Assembly: GCA_965116685.1 (NCBI GenBank)
Contig: OZ220707.1
Location: 1,054,001-1,118,000 of the forward strand
Reading direction: 5' to 3'
DNA: 64,000 bases
Source: Bin80 sp965116685
GTDB lineage: Bacteria; Bacteroidota; Rhodothermia; Rhodothermales; Bin80
A model generated the notes under the pieces. That model searched no databases. It worked only from the letters and a program-made list of their open reading frames with translations, and had not been told where the DNA came from. The position numbers and the translations under genes were made by a program. Each line of letters begins with the position of its first letter. The first letter of the stretch is position 1. Below, one piece after another: positions 15,869 through 25,639 of this stretch.

Positions 15869-18187
15869 ATGAAGTGTTATTGGAAGCTTTTGCTTCTAAT
15901 CCTGCTGTTAGTGAAACCGGAGGCTACAGCCGCACAAAGTCTCTCGATCCGTGGCTATGTGGAGGATGTGGTGACTGGGGAGCGGATTCCGCGTGTGAAC
16001 CTATATCTGATTGATGAAAAAACAGGGACGAGTACGAATGAGTTTGGCTATTTTAATCTAAACGTGCACAACGGGACCACAAAAGTGTCCGTAAGTCATA
16101 TTGTGTATGCACCCCAGGTGTTAGAATGGTCCGTACAATCTGATACTACATTGGTCATCCTACTGGAGCCACGCGTTTCGTCTCTTGACTCATTGATCGT
16201 TACTGCAGGGGGAGCAAGTTTGGAGGAGGGCATACAAATGAGTCGGCATAATTTGACCGCGGCCGAGATTGAATCTATGCCAGCTATCCTTGGAGAGGCA
16301 GATGTAATCAAAGCTCTTCAATTACTGCCGGGAGTGAAGCCGGGGCGAGAAGGGTTTAGTACGTTCCACGTACGTGGGGGAAGAGCAGATCAAAATCTGG
16401 TACTGCTTGACGGACTGGCCCTCTACAATCCCAGCCATGTATTGGGACTGTTCAGTGTGTTCAACCCATCCGCACTAAAACAGATAGAGTTGCTCAAAGG
16501 TGGATTTCCCGCCCGGTATGGAGGCCGCCTCTCCTCGGTAGTTCGGCTCACCATGAAAGAAGGCAATCTGAAACGGCTTGGTGGTGAGGGGAAATTGGGA
16601 CTCCTGACTTCACGACTAATGCTTGAAGGTCCCATTGTTAAAGATCGGGCCTCCTGGATTATTTCTGCACGTCGAACTTTCCTTGATCAAATTGCCCGAT
16701 GGTTTCAGCCCAAAGAGGAACAAACCGGCATATACTTTTATGATCTGAATTTTAAGGTCAATTACGCAATCTCAAAAAGGGATCAAATCTATCTGAGTGG
16801 TTATCTGGGGGAAGATGCCTACTCATTCCGTACTCGCCCCACTTTGGAGAAGCCAAACACAAGTAATACCGATTTCACCCTTAACTGGCATAATCAACTT
16901 GTGTCTTTGCGGTGGAACCGCCTCGTCAGTGACCGTATGTTTATGAGTCTCATGACGGGGGTCGTTGGGTATAATGTTGAAAATCGATTTATTTCGCGGG
17001 AGACCGATCCTACTAAAACGTATCGTACCATATGGGAATCCACAGTAATGGACTATACAGTCCGTTTGGATGCCGAGTACAACCTCAATCAACGTCACTA
17101 TTTTCGCTTCGGGGCTGAAGCCACATCCCACCTGTTCATTCCGTCTTCTACACGGGGAGTATTTACCAGTGGGGAGGAGTCAGAATCTGCTGTAAAATCT
17201 CACCCATCATCACGTTTCACCACTGGAGAATTTGCTGTGTATGTGGAAGACGAAGTTAATCTTCCTGGGGATATCGACATGAATCTTGGGTTACGCTTTT
17301 CAGGTGGTCAAAGTGATGGGTATCGAGTCAAAGCACTGGAGCCGAGAGCAATCTTGAACCTGCCGCTAACGAATCGTATAGACATAAAGGCGTCATATTC
17401 ATTCATGCAGCAGTATATGCACTTATTGACGGGAACCGGGAGTTCGCTCTCTCGAGAGGCATGGATTCCGTTCATGCCAGGACTGGCCCCACAAAAGGGT
17501 TCTCAAACCGCCATTGGGATAGCATATCAGTTTCCAAGCAAGCCCATCAGAATTACTTTGGAAGGGTATTACAAACATTTGGACAATCAAATTGAATACC
17601 GCCCCGACGTATTTCCATACCAGGCCACAATAATGGGTTGGCCCAATGTGGTAGAGCGTGGTCAAGGTACTGCTTACGGCATGGAACTACTGGTGCGGCG
17701 ACAGCAGCGGCGGTTGCGCGGTTGGGTCAGCTATACCCTGAGCCGGTCCAGACGATTATATCCTGGTTTGAATGGAGGACAATCCTATCCAGACGGATAT
17801 GATCGCACATATGATTTCTCACTTGTCAGCCAATACCAGTTAACCGAGTACACCCTGCTTTCAGCTTCCTGGGTGTATAGCAGTGGGTATCCGATCTGGC
17901 TGCCGGCTGCACGATATTATGATCCTATACATGATGCGGAATGGTTTGAATATGCTTCGATGAATCGTGCTCGTGTGCCCTCGACCCATCGACTTGACTT
18001 AACTGCACAGTTCACAAAGCAAATTAAGTGGGGGAAACGCACGTTTAGCTTTGGACTCTTTAACGTGTACAATCGGCGTAACCCCATGTATGTTTACCCA
18101 GATATTGATCTGAATGGAACCATTCGCTGGAAACAGCGGACGCTGTTACAGTTCATTCCAGATTTTTCCTACGCGATTCAATTCTAA
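15869..18187 (+). CDS. TonB-dependent receptor with N-terminal carboxypeptidase-regulatory-like domain
   Basis: A 772-residue outer-membrane receptor. A signal peptide (MKCYWKLLLLILLLVKPEAT) is followed by a beta-sandwich regulatory domain at about residues 26-105 (SIRGYVEDVVTGERIPRVNL), then the plug (STFHVRGGRADQNLVLLDG; KGGFPARYGGRLSSVVRLTM) and a 22-strand-type barrel ending in SYAIQF. It should bind a substrate outside the cell and import it with TonB energy. It is coupled to the next gene: its TAA overlaps the ATG of the DUF4249 gene by one base. A paralogous pair faces it at 21973-25576. The substrate is unknown; the TctC-like protein and amidohydrolase upstream hint at a small organic molecule or peptide. 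Confidence 0.92.
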   Translation: MKCYWKLLLLILLLVKPEATAAQSLSIRGYVEDVVTGERIPRVNLYLIDEKTGTSTNEFGYFNLNVHNGTTKVSVSHIVYAPQVLEWSVQSDTTLVILLEPRVSSLDSLIVTAGGASLEEGIQMSRHNLTAAEIESMPAILGEADVIKALQLLPGVKPGREGFSTFHVRGGRADQNLVLLDGLALYNPSHVLGLFSVFNPSALKQIELLKGGFPARYGGRLSSVVRLTMKEGNLKRLGGEGKLGLLTSRLMLEGPIVKDRASWIISARRTFLDQIARWFQPKEEQTGIYFYDLNFKVNYAISKRDQIYLSGYLGEDAYSFRTRPTLEKPNTSNTDFTLNWHNQLVSLRWNRLVSDRMFMSLMTGVVGYNVENRFISRETDPTKTYRTIWESTVMDYTVRLDAEYNLNQRHYFRFGAEATSHLFIPSSTRGVFTSGEESESAVKSHPSSRFTTGEFAVYVEDEVNLPGDIDMNLGLRFSGGQSDGYRVKALEPRAILNLPLTNRIDIKASYSFMQQYMHLLTGTGSSLSREAWIPFMPGLAPQKGSQTAIGIAYQFPSKPIRITLEGYYKHLDNQIEYRPDVFPYQATIMGWPNVVERGQGTAYGMELLVRRQQRRLRGWVSYTLSRSRRLYPGLNGGQSYPDGYDRTYDFSLVSQYQLTEYTLLSASWVYSSGYPIWLPAARYYDPIHDAEWFEYASMNRARVPSTHRLDLTAQFTKQIKWGKRTFSFGLFNVYNRRNPMYVYPDIDLNGTIRWKQRTLLQFIPDFSYAIQF

Positions 18188-19209
18188 TGAAACGTTGGTG
18201 TGGTATCATGGTGGCGGCTGTTTTGTCCTGGCATTGCACCGCTCCTGTCGAATTGGAGTTTGAAACAGACTTTGAACCGAAAGTGGTTGTCCATGCAGAG
18301 TTTACTCCAGATAGTGTATGGACTGTACTGCTTGGCCGCAGCGTTGCCTATACCGACAGCGTAGACTGGGGCCAACAGGTAATAACCGATGCCTCGGTCA
18401 GAATTCTTGATCCTCAAGGATTTGTGGAATCCTTGACTCATGTAAGCCGAGGTCTCTACCAATTGCCCTCTGAACATACCCCCAAAGCGGATATCCCGTA
18501 CACAATTACTATAAATGTCTCTGGCTTGCCAGAAGCACATGCATTTTCTACGGCTCGTTCCGTGGAGGCGTCATTCATAGATATCCGCGAACTCTCCTCC
18601 GTTGATGCAACGATGCGCTCATTCAAGGTACGCTTACGGATTGAAGATCAACCAGGGAGGGACTACTACGGTCTGAGTATTGATCATCTTCAGCCCCTTT
18701 GCAGGGACGAGGAAAGTGAAAGATGGCAGGTTGATCAGGTTGAAGGGGGAGGTACTCTGCTCCGTTATGTGAGATTTGATTCGGATTTTCCTGCAATGCG
18801 TGAATCCGTGTCAGAGGTGAATGATCCGAGTGGCTTTCCGTCATCGGAAACAGATTTCGGTTTCAGCGGAGCGTATTTCTCCGATCAATCATTTGAAGGT
18901 GAATCCAAGTTGATTGAATTAACCATGAATGTGCCTCGCTATACTGCGCTTGCGCCTCATATCGAGATTTCCGTGAAAAACTGGAGCCAGGAATTATGGT
19001 CCTATAGAGAATATCAAGAATTAGCCTCTCCCTTTGGGCCGAATTACTTTGAAGAGACGCCCAAGGTAGTTTACTCTAATGTTCGGGATGGCTTGGGTGT
19101 CTTCGGAGGCATAGACTATGAATACTTGCGGTTTGATGCTCAAGGAAAATCATGGACTAGGGATGGGCTTAATGTAGGGCATCAGTTTATACAGCCTTGC
19201 GCGCAATAG
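18187..19209 (+). CDS. DUF4249-family lipoprotein, partner of the TonB receptor
   Basis: A 340-residue lipoprotein: the signal MKRWCGIMVAAVLSWHC ends at the lipid-attachment cysteine, followed by acidic residues. The body reads PKVVVHAEFTPDSVWTVLLG and ITDASVRILDPQG, the DUF4249 beta-sandwich start. The family regularly follows TonB receptors of the type encoded just upstream, and the overlap of start and stop implies translational coupling. Its function is not established; a surface substrate-capture role like that of SusD is an inference. The second DUF4249 gene at 21973 is a distant paralogue. Confidence 0.87.
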   Translation: MKRWCGIMVAAVLSWHCTAPVELEFETDFEPKVVVHAEFTPDSVWTVLLGRSVAYTDSVDWGQQVITDASVRILDPQGFVESLTHVSRGLYQLPSEHTPKADIPYTITINVSGLPEAHAFSTARSVEASFIDIRELSSVDATMRSFKVRLRIEDQPGRDYYGLSIDHLQPLCRDEESERWQVDQVEGGGTLLRYVRFDSDFPAMRESVSEVNDPSGFPSSETDFGFSGAYFSDQSFEGESKLIELTMNVPRYTALAPHIEISVKNWSQELWSYREYQELASPFGPNYFEETPKVVYSNVRDGLGVFGGIDYEYLRFDAQGKSWTRDGLNVGHQFIQPCAQ

Positions 19210-19268
19210 AATGTCTCATCCACTGGACTGACACATTTTGTTGCTCCAATTGGAACATCTTTCGAAAC

Positions 19269-21677
19269 ATGGTCATTCTGCTCACAGTCCTTTTCGGGTT
19301 TCACCAATTTACGCCATCCTGCCAGCCCAACTGCACTGTACAGGCAGCTTCTGCCACCAGCCTCATTCTGATTGACGGAGTATTGGATGAAGAGGATTGG
19401 CAGCGGGCCGTGCCTGCAATGCGCTTCCATCAGATGACTCCAGATGAAGGTCAATTGACCGAGTTCAAAACTGAAGTCCAGATCCTACATGACGCAAAGA
19501 TTCTATATGTGGGTGTAACCCTGTATGATACAGAGCCGCATCGGATCCGACGGACGCTTGGACAACGTGATCAATTCAATCATGCAGACTGGTTCTCCAT
19601 CGCACTGGATGTCGACAACGATCAACAGACGGCTTTTAATTTTGCAGTGAATGCGGCAGGGGTGCGTGTGGAAGGATTTCATGTCGATGGCACTGCACCC
19701 AGCGAAGCGGCAGCCGCTGATGTTTTTGGAGAAGAACTCTTCCAGTTTAATCTAGATTGGGATGCTGAATGGGCTGCAAAGGCACGGGTGGATAGCATCG
19801 GCTGGACGGTGGAGATGGCCATCCCAATCTCCCTGCTCCGAATTACAAGTGTTCATGAACGAAGCTGGGGCATTAATTTTCGTCGCTGGGTTCCTCGCGC
19901 AGCTGAGCTCAGCGAGTGGGCACTGGTACCTGTCCAGGAGCGTAATGGAGGTACAGTATCCCGATTTGGAACTCTACATCTGGCGCAAACGGTTCGTCCA
20001 ACCGTTCACCGTTATGGCCATATGCATGCGTTCGCACCAAATTACAGGGCAGAAGGAGATGACCAGTCAATGATAGTTCCCATTCCAAGTGTAGGTGGTG
20101 GACTGACATTGGGTCGTAGTATCCTATTACAAGCGACTGTAATCCCTGAGTTTTATCCAGAGACCATTCATGAATACATCAATAAATTTTTTGTGCCTTC
20201 AGCGAATGCGATTCGGTACGATAGATTTTTTTCCGCAAGCCGACAGCTGATCACCTCCATTCCTTCAGGATCAAATCTGCTGTTTGACCATTTGGGCGGG
20301 ATCTCGTGTGCGGAGCTTTTGTTGGGTGGTGCCTCTTTGCACGGGCGACTTCCTGGCAGAGTAACGATAGCCGGTATAGGAAGAGCATATCTCCCACGAA
20401 GCATTTCAGATTTTCCAATCGGATTTACAGGTCGTATCCAAAAAGATATTGGAGCAGAATCACGGATCGGTATTTCAGGGACCATGGAGCCGGTAAACCC
20501 AGAGAGCAATCAAAATATAAACTCTTTCGAAGGCATACTGTCTGCAGCTTCCATGGACTGGGACCTTCGAAATTCATCCAACTCGGCACGTTGGGCCGGT
20601 CAAATGGGTCTTTCTCAAATCAAGGACAGGGATTACTGTAAGGATGAAATTTCAAACCCTCTGCCGGACCAAAACCAGCTTCCTGCCAAAATACGTGACG
20701 GGCTTGTTGCCCGAATTGAGTATGGACAATTAGGCAAGTCGTTCAACTGGTTCACTCGTGTGAACGTGACGCAACCAGACCTTGCCATCCCTTCGATTGA
20801 GGATCAACTTTTTCCAGACCGGATTGAGGTGACAACAGGTTTTCGACATGCTCGGGTCAAAGGGACTGGAATCGTAAAAAAGGGGCAATTCAGTATGGCG
20901 GTTTCCCAGTGGCTCCAGTATTCAAATTTGACTCCCAAAGAAACCATTCTCACAAGTGAGGCGGCTATATTAACGCCGAAACATAATAGGATATCATTCG
21001 CCATACATGCAGGCATCCGGTCATCGGGGCATTTACGTCTGGGAGCGAATGCATCTGTATCCACAGATCTTCGCCGAAGGTTCGTCCTTACCCCAAGCGC
21101 GGGGCACACTTGGATACAAAATGAGCTTCAAATTTCACACGTGTCTATGAGTGTGAAAGGAATCCTGCGTGGTCGGCTCACGTTCGATATACAGATCACG
21201 GCGACTCATGCTTCTGGAAATATGGATTCACCAACGTGGTTGGTCGAGTTTCTGACAAGTGATCCATCTTTGTCTATACAGCGTGACAATATACATCCAT
21301 TAGTAAAATGTCATTCCGTCTTTGGAGTAGATGCGATCAGAGCTACCTCGTCAAATTGCATTCGCGCTCATACTTATGTTAGTATCGGGCTATTTCGTAC
21401 GCTGGATTTTGAAATTGGGGCCCATGCGCTGGGAATTGGTACGAAAGATCATTTGAATCGGCAGGTTGTCACAGATGGGCGTACAGATCTGGTGGGACAA
21501 CTTAGGTGGGAATTCAAGCCGGGAGCAGTTCTCCGATTAGGTGCAAATGTGGGAAGAAATATATCCGTCGGTTCCTCCCCAGACTGGGAGCATATACTCG
21601 ACCTATTGACGACGCCCGTAGATGGAAGCAACTATCATCTATTCAGTCTCTCAATTACTCGCCGATGGCAACGCTAA
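19269..21677 (+). CDS. DUF5916 protein with N-terminal CBM9-like domain
   Basis: An 802-residue protein starting at ATG 19269 with a hydrophobic leader (MVILLTVLFGFHQFTPSCQP); an in-frame ATG at 19197 lacks a better signal. Residues about 35-240 look like a family-9 carbohydrate-binding-type sandwich (LILIDGVLDEEDWQRAVPAM; SFA-type core WFSIALDVDNDQQTAFNFAV; WGINFRRWVPR). The remainder resembles the beta-barrel DUF5916 part, ending in LFSLSITRRWQR, consistent with an outer-membrane barrel. It follows the DUF4249 gene by 59 bases and likely closes the operon. The role is unknown; such proteins often accompany peptidases and TonB receptors. Confidence 0.8.
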   Translation: MVILLTVLFGFHQFTPSCQPNCTVQAASATSLILIDGVLDEEDWQRAVPAMRFHQMTPDEGQLTEFKTEVQILHDAKILYVGVTLYDTEPHRIRRTLGQRDQFNHADWFSIALDVDNDQQTAFNFAVNAAGVRVEGFHVDGTAPSEAAAADVFGEELFQFNLDWDAEWAAKARVDSIGWTVEMAIPISLLRITSVHERSWGINFRRWVPRAAELSEWALVPVQERNGGTVSRFGTLHLAQTVRPTVHRYGHMHAFAPNYRAEGDDQSMIVPIPSVGGGLTLGRSILLQATVIPEFYPETIHEYINKFFVPSANAIRYDRFFSASRQLITSIPSGSNLLFDHLGGISCAELLLGGASLHGRLPGRVTIAGIGRAYLPRSISDFPIGFTGRIQKDIGAESRIGISGTMEPVNPESNQNINSFEGILSAASMDWDLRNSSNSARWAGQMGLSQIKDRDYCKDEISNPLPDQNQLPAKIRDGLVARIEYGQLGKSFNWFTRVNVTQPDLAIPSIEDQLFPDRIEVTTGFRHARVKGTGIVKKGQFSMAVSQWLQYSNLTPKETILTSEAAILTPKHNRISFAIHAGIRSSGHLRLGANASVSTDLRRRFVLTPSAGHTWIQNELQISHVSMSVKGILRGRLTFDIQITATHASGNMDSPTWLVEFLTSDPSLSIQRDNIHPLVKCHSVFGVDAIRATSSNCIRAHTYVSIGLFRTLDFEIGAHALGIGTKDHLNRQVVTDGRTDLVGQLRWEFKPGAVLRLGANVGRNISVGSSPDWEHILDLLTTPVDGSNYHLFSLSITRRWQR

Positions 21678-21972
21678 GGAGGCATCCATAAGAGTAACGC
21701 GCCGGCCCCTTGACTGGTATAGTAGGACTCCCCCTGATGAGATAGAGCTTACATGGTGCTATGTTTTTCGCAATTTACATCAAAACGTACAATTTGACTT
21801 ATGGAGAAGCGACTTGGGGGGATGCCCCAGTACCTCGATCGCTAGCTTTTCATGTCGTGAATCATGGAACGGCACACGAAAATGATGCGTTGGTCAATGT
21901 GGGGAATTTGTACGGTGCCAACCATATGTAATGCATGCAAAGCAGAGGTAGAACGAAATCTCCGGTGCTCGA
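21678..21972. other. gap between convergent operons holding a group II intron 3' fragment
   Basis: No gene is supported. At about 21684-21714 the + strand reads ATCCATAAGAGTAACGC then GCCGGCCCCTTGACT. The 3' end of group II intron 2 (minus strand, near 48214-48250) is closely similar, with an identical 17-base core GCGCCGGCCCCTTGACT. This is therefore read as the leftover 3' tail of a related intron, or as a shared element end. The rest shows nothing recognisable, and no clear terminator was found. Confidence 0.4.
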
Positions 21973-23217
21973 CTATGGGGAACGATTATCCTCTTGCTTT
22001 GAGAAGATTCGGGAAATAGTCGTAAAGTTTCCATTCCGATCTGCAACCGTTTGATCCGTGCTCAGATATATGCCCTGACCTCTTGGTTTATTATGAATTC
22101 TAAGTGCTACATTTCTAAAGAAGGTGTCTGTGCTGTGATGCAGTTGAACTAGATAGTAATAGGATTCATTATTCGTTATTGTATACCCCCCGCCCAAAGA
22201 AATGGTACTCATTGAGTTATTTTCTGAAGGATACTGCATAAATCCTGTGACTGAATGATCTGGATGGAGTGTGAACTCAATTTTGGATAGTATTGCATCT
22301 GGATCACTGGGATATATTTGAGTTTCGCTACGATAATATGCACCTATGGCTTGATTTTTCATTTTCTCTGGGGAGAGATCTCCATCAACACGCAGACTAT
22401 ATCCAGCAAATACTCCCTGACCGCCAATCACATTTGATCTTAAAGGCGCTGGTTCGGCAAACGGTAAGCCTTCAGTATTCTCTTGCACAATTTTGGAAAG
22501 GTAATAATTGTAGTAGGCTTCACTGATGGAACGAACATATGTACTTGGGTTGCCATTCGCAAATCCCATGGAAAGCAAAATAGTAATCTGATCCCCGTCA
22601 AATTGGCGGTCGTGTATCAACGCATTCTCAACCTCCGGCCGATCAACATACGGTATAAACGGGTCCTGAATTGCCAATCGCTTCATTTGCTCAGCCAATT
22701 CTGGGTTAAGTACACTGAACGTCTGTTGATATATTTGGGGAGCCGCCCAAATAGAGATTGAATAATAATTATCAACTCCATCTTCGTCATCAAGTATGAT
22801 TGCGATGCGCTGACCATCTTCATTATATTGCACATTCTGTACCTTCGCTTGTTTGGGAATTTGATCAGAAGCTACAATCCCCATAAATCCATCTGCCTCT
22901 ACCTTCAAGGTATATGTGACCCCCGGCTGAGGTAACGAAGTATCCGCGTAATAGAATCCGCCTCCTTTGTGAACCAATTCCAAAAAAGTCCCATCGTTTC
23001 CCTCAATTGTCACAATCGCATGTTCAATGATAGATGGGGTAACTAAGTCTTCTTGTATTCCAACTGTATGCTGAATCAGCACTTGCCAAGGTGTATTCTC
23101 AGTAAAGACACAAGTCACGACGATTTCTGGATCCATATGTTCCAATTCAATTTCCAGAATATTTTCACATCCCAGTAAAGTGATCCCCAAAAAAAACAGG
23201 TAAAATGGGCGGCCCAT
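21973..23217 (-). CDS. DUF4249-family lipoprotein, second copy
   Basis: A 414-residue lipoprotein from ATG 23217: MGRPFYLFFLGITLLGC gives a clean lipobox. An upstream in-frame start at 23256 would hide the signal peptide inside the previous gene and is rejected. The mature chain EIELEHMDPEIVVTCVFTEN then TPWQVLIQHTV matches the DUF4249 start, as in the 18187 gene. It begins 4 bases after the stop of the TonB receptor gene, so the two are an operon. The function is probably to act with that receptor at the outer membrane (inference from constant co-occurrence). Confidence 0.86.
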   Translation of the reverse strand: MGRPFYLFFLGITLLGCENILEIELEHMDPEIVVTCVFTENTPWQVLIQHTVGIQEDLVTPSIIEHAIVTIEGNDGTFLELVHKGGGFYYADTSLPQPGVTYTLKVEADGFMGIVASDQIPKQAKVQNVQYNEDGQRIAIILDDEDGVDNYYSISIWAAPQIYQQTFSVLNPELAEQMKRLAIQDPFIPYVDRPEVENALIHDRQFDGDQITILLSMGFANGNPSTYVRSISEAYYNYYLSKIVQENTEGLPFAEPAPLRSNVIGGQGVFAGYSLRVDGDLSPEKMKNQAIGAYYRSETQIYPSDPDAILSKIEFTLHPDHSVTGFMQYPSENNSMSTISLGGGYTITNNESYYYLVQLHHSTDTFFRNVALRIHNKPRGQGIYLSTDQTVADRNGNFTTISRIFSKQEDNRSP

Positions 23218-23221
23218 CAAT

Positions 23222-25576
23222 TTAGAAATAGAATCGGTAGCTGACAGAGGGCACAATAGGTAAAAGCGAAAAACTTTTTACAGCACGCTCCTCTACGTAG
23301 TGGCCCAACTTTGAATCAAGTGATTCGTAATCCTTCGTATATAGATAAAATGTATTACGTCGGCTATATACATTGTATAAGCTGACGATAAACTCAGATC
23401 TTTTCCCTGAACGGTTCGGAAGACGCATCGCAAGATCCAGTCTATGATAGTGTGGCGTTCTGTAGCTGTTTCGAGAACCATATACATCAATCAGATTCTC
23501 GTGCAGTCTATATCGCGAGTGAGCAAGGGTCAGGGCGTGACCTGTACTGTAAACCCAGACCGCGGATATCTTTCGGTGCCCTAAGTCACGAACGAGTGCA
23601 ATGGACACATTATGTCTGCGATCATATCGGTGGGGGAAGACTCCCCCGTTATTCAAATCTGAAAAACGTCGCTTTGACCATGAGAGTGTGTAGCTAATCC
23701 ACCCGGTCGTACGCCCCCGTTTTCTGCGTACATGAACCTCGGCTCCATACGCCCAACCTTCACCTGAAGTAATTACATCTTCCCAGTCCCGACTTGATCC
23801 TATGAAATTGCTACCTTCTCTGTAGGCGATGACATCTTTGACCTCTTTATAATAAGCTTCTATGCTAATATCCAGATCTTGAGTATCAATGGTACGTGCT
23901 ACTCCTGCAGCTATCTGCCATGCTTTTTGTGGCGGAACCCGAGGTGTGCTTGGCAACCATAAATCAGTGGGAAGCCCCGCACCACTATTGGATAACAACT
24001 GAATGTATTGCTTCATCTGTACAAAAGAAAGCTTAACTGCCCATTCCCTAGGCAACAAGAATAAAGTAGACAGTCGAGGTTGCACGGAGGTATAGGTCAT
24101 ACCGTCTACATGATACCCTGATACATGCAGGCCTACATTACTCTTGAGTTGACGGCTCACCGTAATTTCATCTTCCGCATATGCAAACCACTCGGAGGTC
24201 AATATCTCAAGAGGGATCACCACCGTTGTGTCAATTTGGAATTCGCTATCCAACTCACGATGTCGCTGTACACTTGGCGTAAATTGATGATGGGTCGCCA
24301 TCGCTCCGAAACGGATTTGGTGGGCATGATGGGGAAAGTATTCCAGATCTGTCTTTATGCTCAGATCCGTCAAGCCATTCGCATAATGATCTTGTAATTT
24401 GATAGTACCATTTTCTGTGCTATAATTGCTCCCGTCAAGAATATTGGATCGAAAGCGACTGAACAGAATCATAGTATTGGCAAACATACGAGAGTTCATT
24501 ACCCGATTCCAGCGAAAAGTCAGCGTTGCATTCCCCCATCCTAACTCAAATTTATTTTGATTAGTCCCGTCAGTTAAAGACTCCTCAAACTCCTCGTATC
24601 CTTTATCCCTTCCTGCATAAAAACTCAGGTAAATCCGATCCCGCTCGGAGATATCCAGATTCCATTTCGCATTCACATCGGAGAAGTGATATCCCCTTAT
24701 GTCACCCGACCCGCGAAGTTTCTGAATCCCCCAAGTGATCGCATCTAAATAGGTTCGTCGTGCAGAAACGATAAATGAGCTTTGATTCTTTAATAGTGGT
24801 CCCTCTACAGTGATCCGTGAGGCCAATATCCCAACAGAACCCCGACCCGCGAACTCTTTTCTGTTACCTTCTCGCATCGTGATATCCAGCACCCCGGCGA
24901 GCCGTCCGCCATAGCGTGCTGGGAAGCCTCCCTTAACCAACTCTGCACTATTGATTGCATCTGTATTGAAGGTAGACATAAAACCAAATAGATGTCCTGC
25001 ATTGTATACCGTGGCACCATCAAGCAATGTCAGTGTCTGTCCTGGGGTTCCACCACGCACATACAATCCTGTAGAGCCTTCCACGCCTGATTGAATGCCC
25101 GGCATCAACTGAAACACTTTCAGCAGATCTGTCTCTCCAAGCAAAGCGGGGAGCGCTTCAACCTCCGCCATTGACACTTTTACACTACTCATCTGAACCA
25201 ACTGGTGGAGACCTTCATATTCAACGGCCTCAATGATCAATAAAGAATCGTACTCCACGACCGTGGTTTGCATCTCAATTCGTTGCAAATCCTCCAACGT
25301 AGGGTAAAAAACCAAGGTCAACGCCTCATATCCTTGGTAACTGAAGCGGATTACCGCTGAGTCACCTGGTACGGAAAGACTGAAAAATCCATATTGATTC
25401 GTGGTGGTACCTTTTTGCAGGTAGATTTCATAAAGATTTGCCCCCACTAGGGCTTCCCCGTTACTTGCATCGGTAACATAACCACTCACTAAGACCTCTT
25501 GCGCAAATAAACGATTTGTTGCGATGAGTGATATCAGAGATGTGCAAAAAATCAGCGGATGAAAAAAGCCGTTCAT
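23222..25576 (-). CDS. TonB-dependent receptor with carboxypeptidase-regulatory-like domain, second copy
   Basis: A 784-residue outer-membrane receptor with a signal peptide (LIFCTSLISLIATNRLFAQ), a regulatory sandwich (LVSGYVTDASNGEALVGANL), a plug (TGLYVRGGTPGQTLTLLDGA; KGGFPARYGGRLAGVLDITM) and a barrel ending in PSVSYRFYF. Plug motifs are nearly the same as in the 15869 receptor, so these are paralogues, here facing each other across a 3-kb stretch. The start codon is only 48 bases from the IS256-type element at 25625, which has therefore pushed its native upstream region to beyond 27902. Expression now depends on a promoter within those 48 bases or at the IS edge. Confidence 0.92.
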   Translation of the reverse strand: MNGFFHPLIFCTSLISLIATNRLFAQEVLVSGYVTDASNGEALVGANLYEIYLQKGTTTNQYGFFSLSVPGDSAVIRFSYQGYEALTLVFYPTLEDLQRIEMQTTVVEYDSLLIIEAVEYEGLHQLVQMSSVKVSMAEVEALPALLGETDLLKVFQLMPGIQSGVEGSTGLYVRGGTPGQTLTLLDGATVYNAGHLFGFMSTFNTDAINSAELVKGGFPARYGGRLAGVLDITMREGNRKEFAGRGSVGILASRITVEGPLLKNQSSFIVSARRTYLDAITWGIQKLRGSGDIRGYHFSDVNAKWNLDISERDRIYLSFYAGRDKGYEEFEESLTDGTNQNKFELGWGNATLTFRWNRVMNSRMFANTMILFSRFRSNILDGSNYSTENGTIKLQDHYANGLTDLSIKTDLEYFPHHAHQIRFGAMATHHQFTPSVQRHRELDSEFQIDTTVVIPLEILTSEWFAYAEDEITVSRQLKSNVGLHVSGYHVDGMTYTSVQPRLSTLFLLPREWAVKLSFVQMKQYIQLLSNSGAGLPTDLWLPSTPRVPPQKAWQIAAGVARTIDTQDLDISIEAYYKEVKDVIAYREGSNFIGSSRDWEDVITSGEGWAYGAEVHVRRKRGRTTGWISYTLSWSKRRFSDLNNGGVFPHRYDRRHNVSIALVRDLGHRKISAVWVYSTGHALTLAHSRYRLHENLIDVYGSRNSYRTPHYHRLDLAMRLPNRSGKRSEFIVSLYNVYSRRNTFYLYTKDYESLDSKLGHYVEERAVKSFSLLPIVPSVSYRFYF

Positions 25577-25639
25577 TCAGGAAAAAAATTAATAGACTTC
25601 TTTTGGCGAAGGGACAGGTTGAAGGGGGATGCGTCAAAT

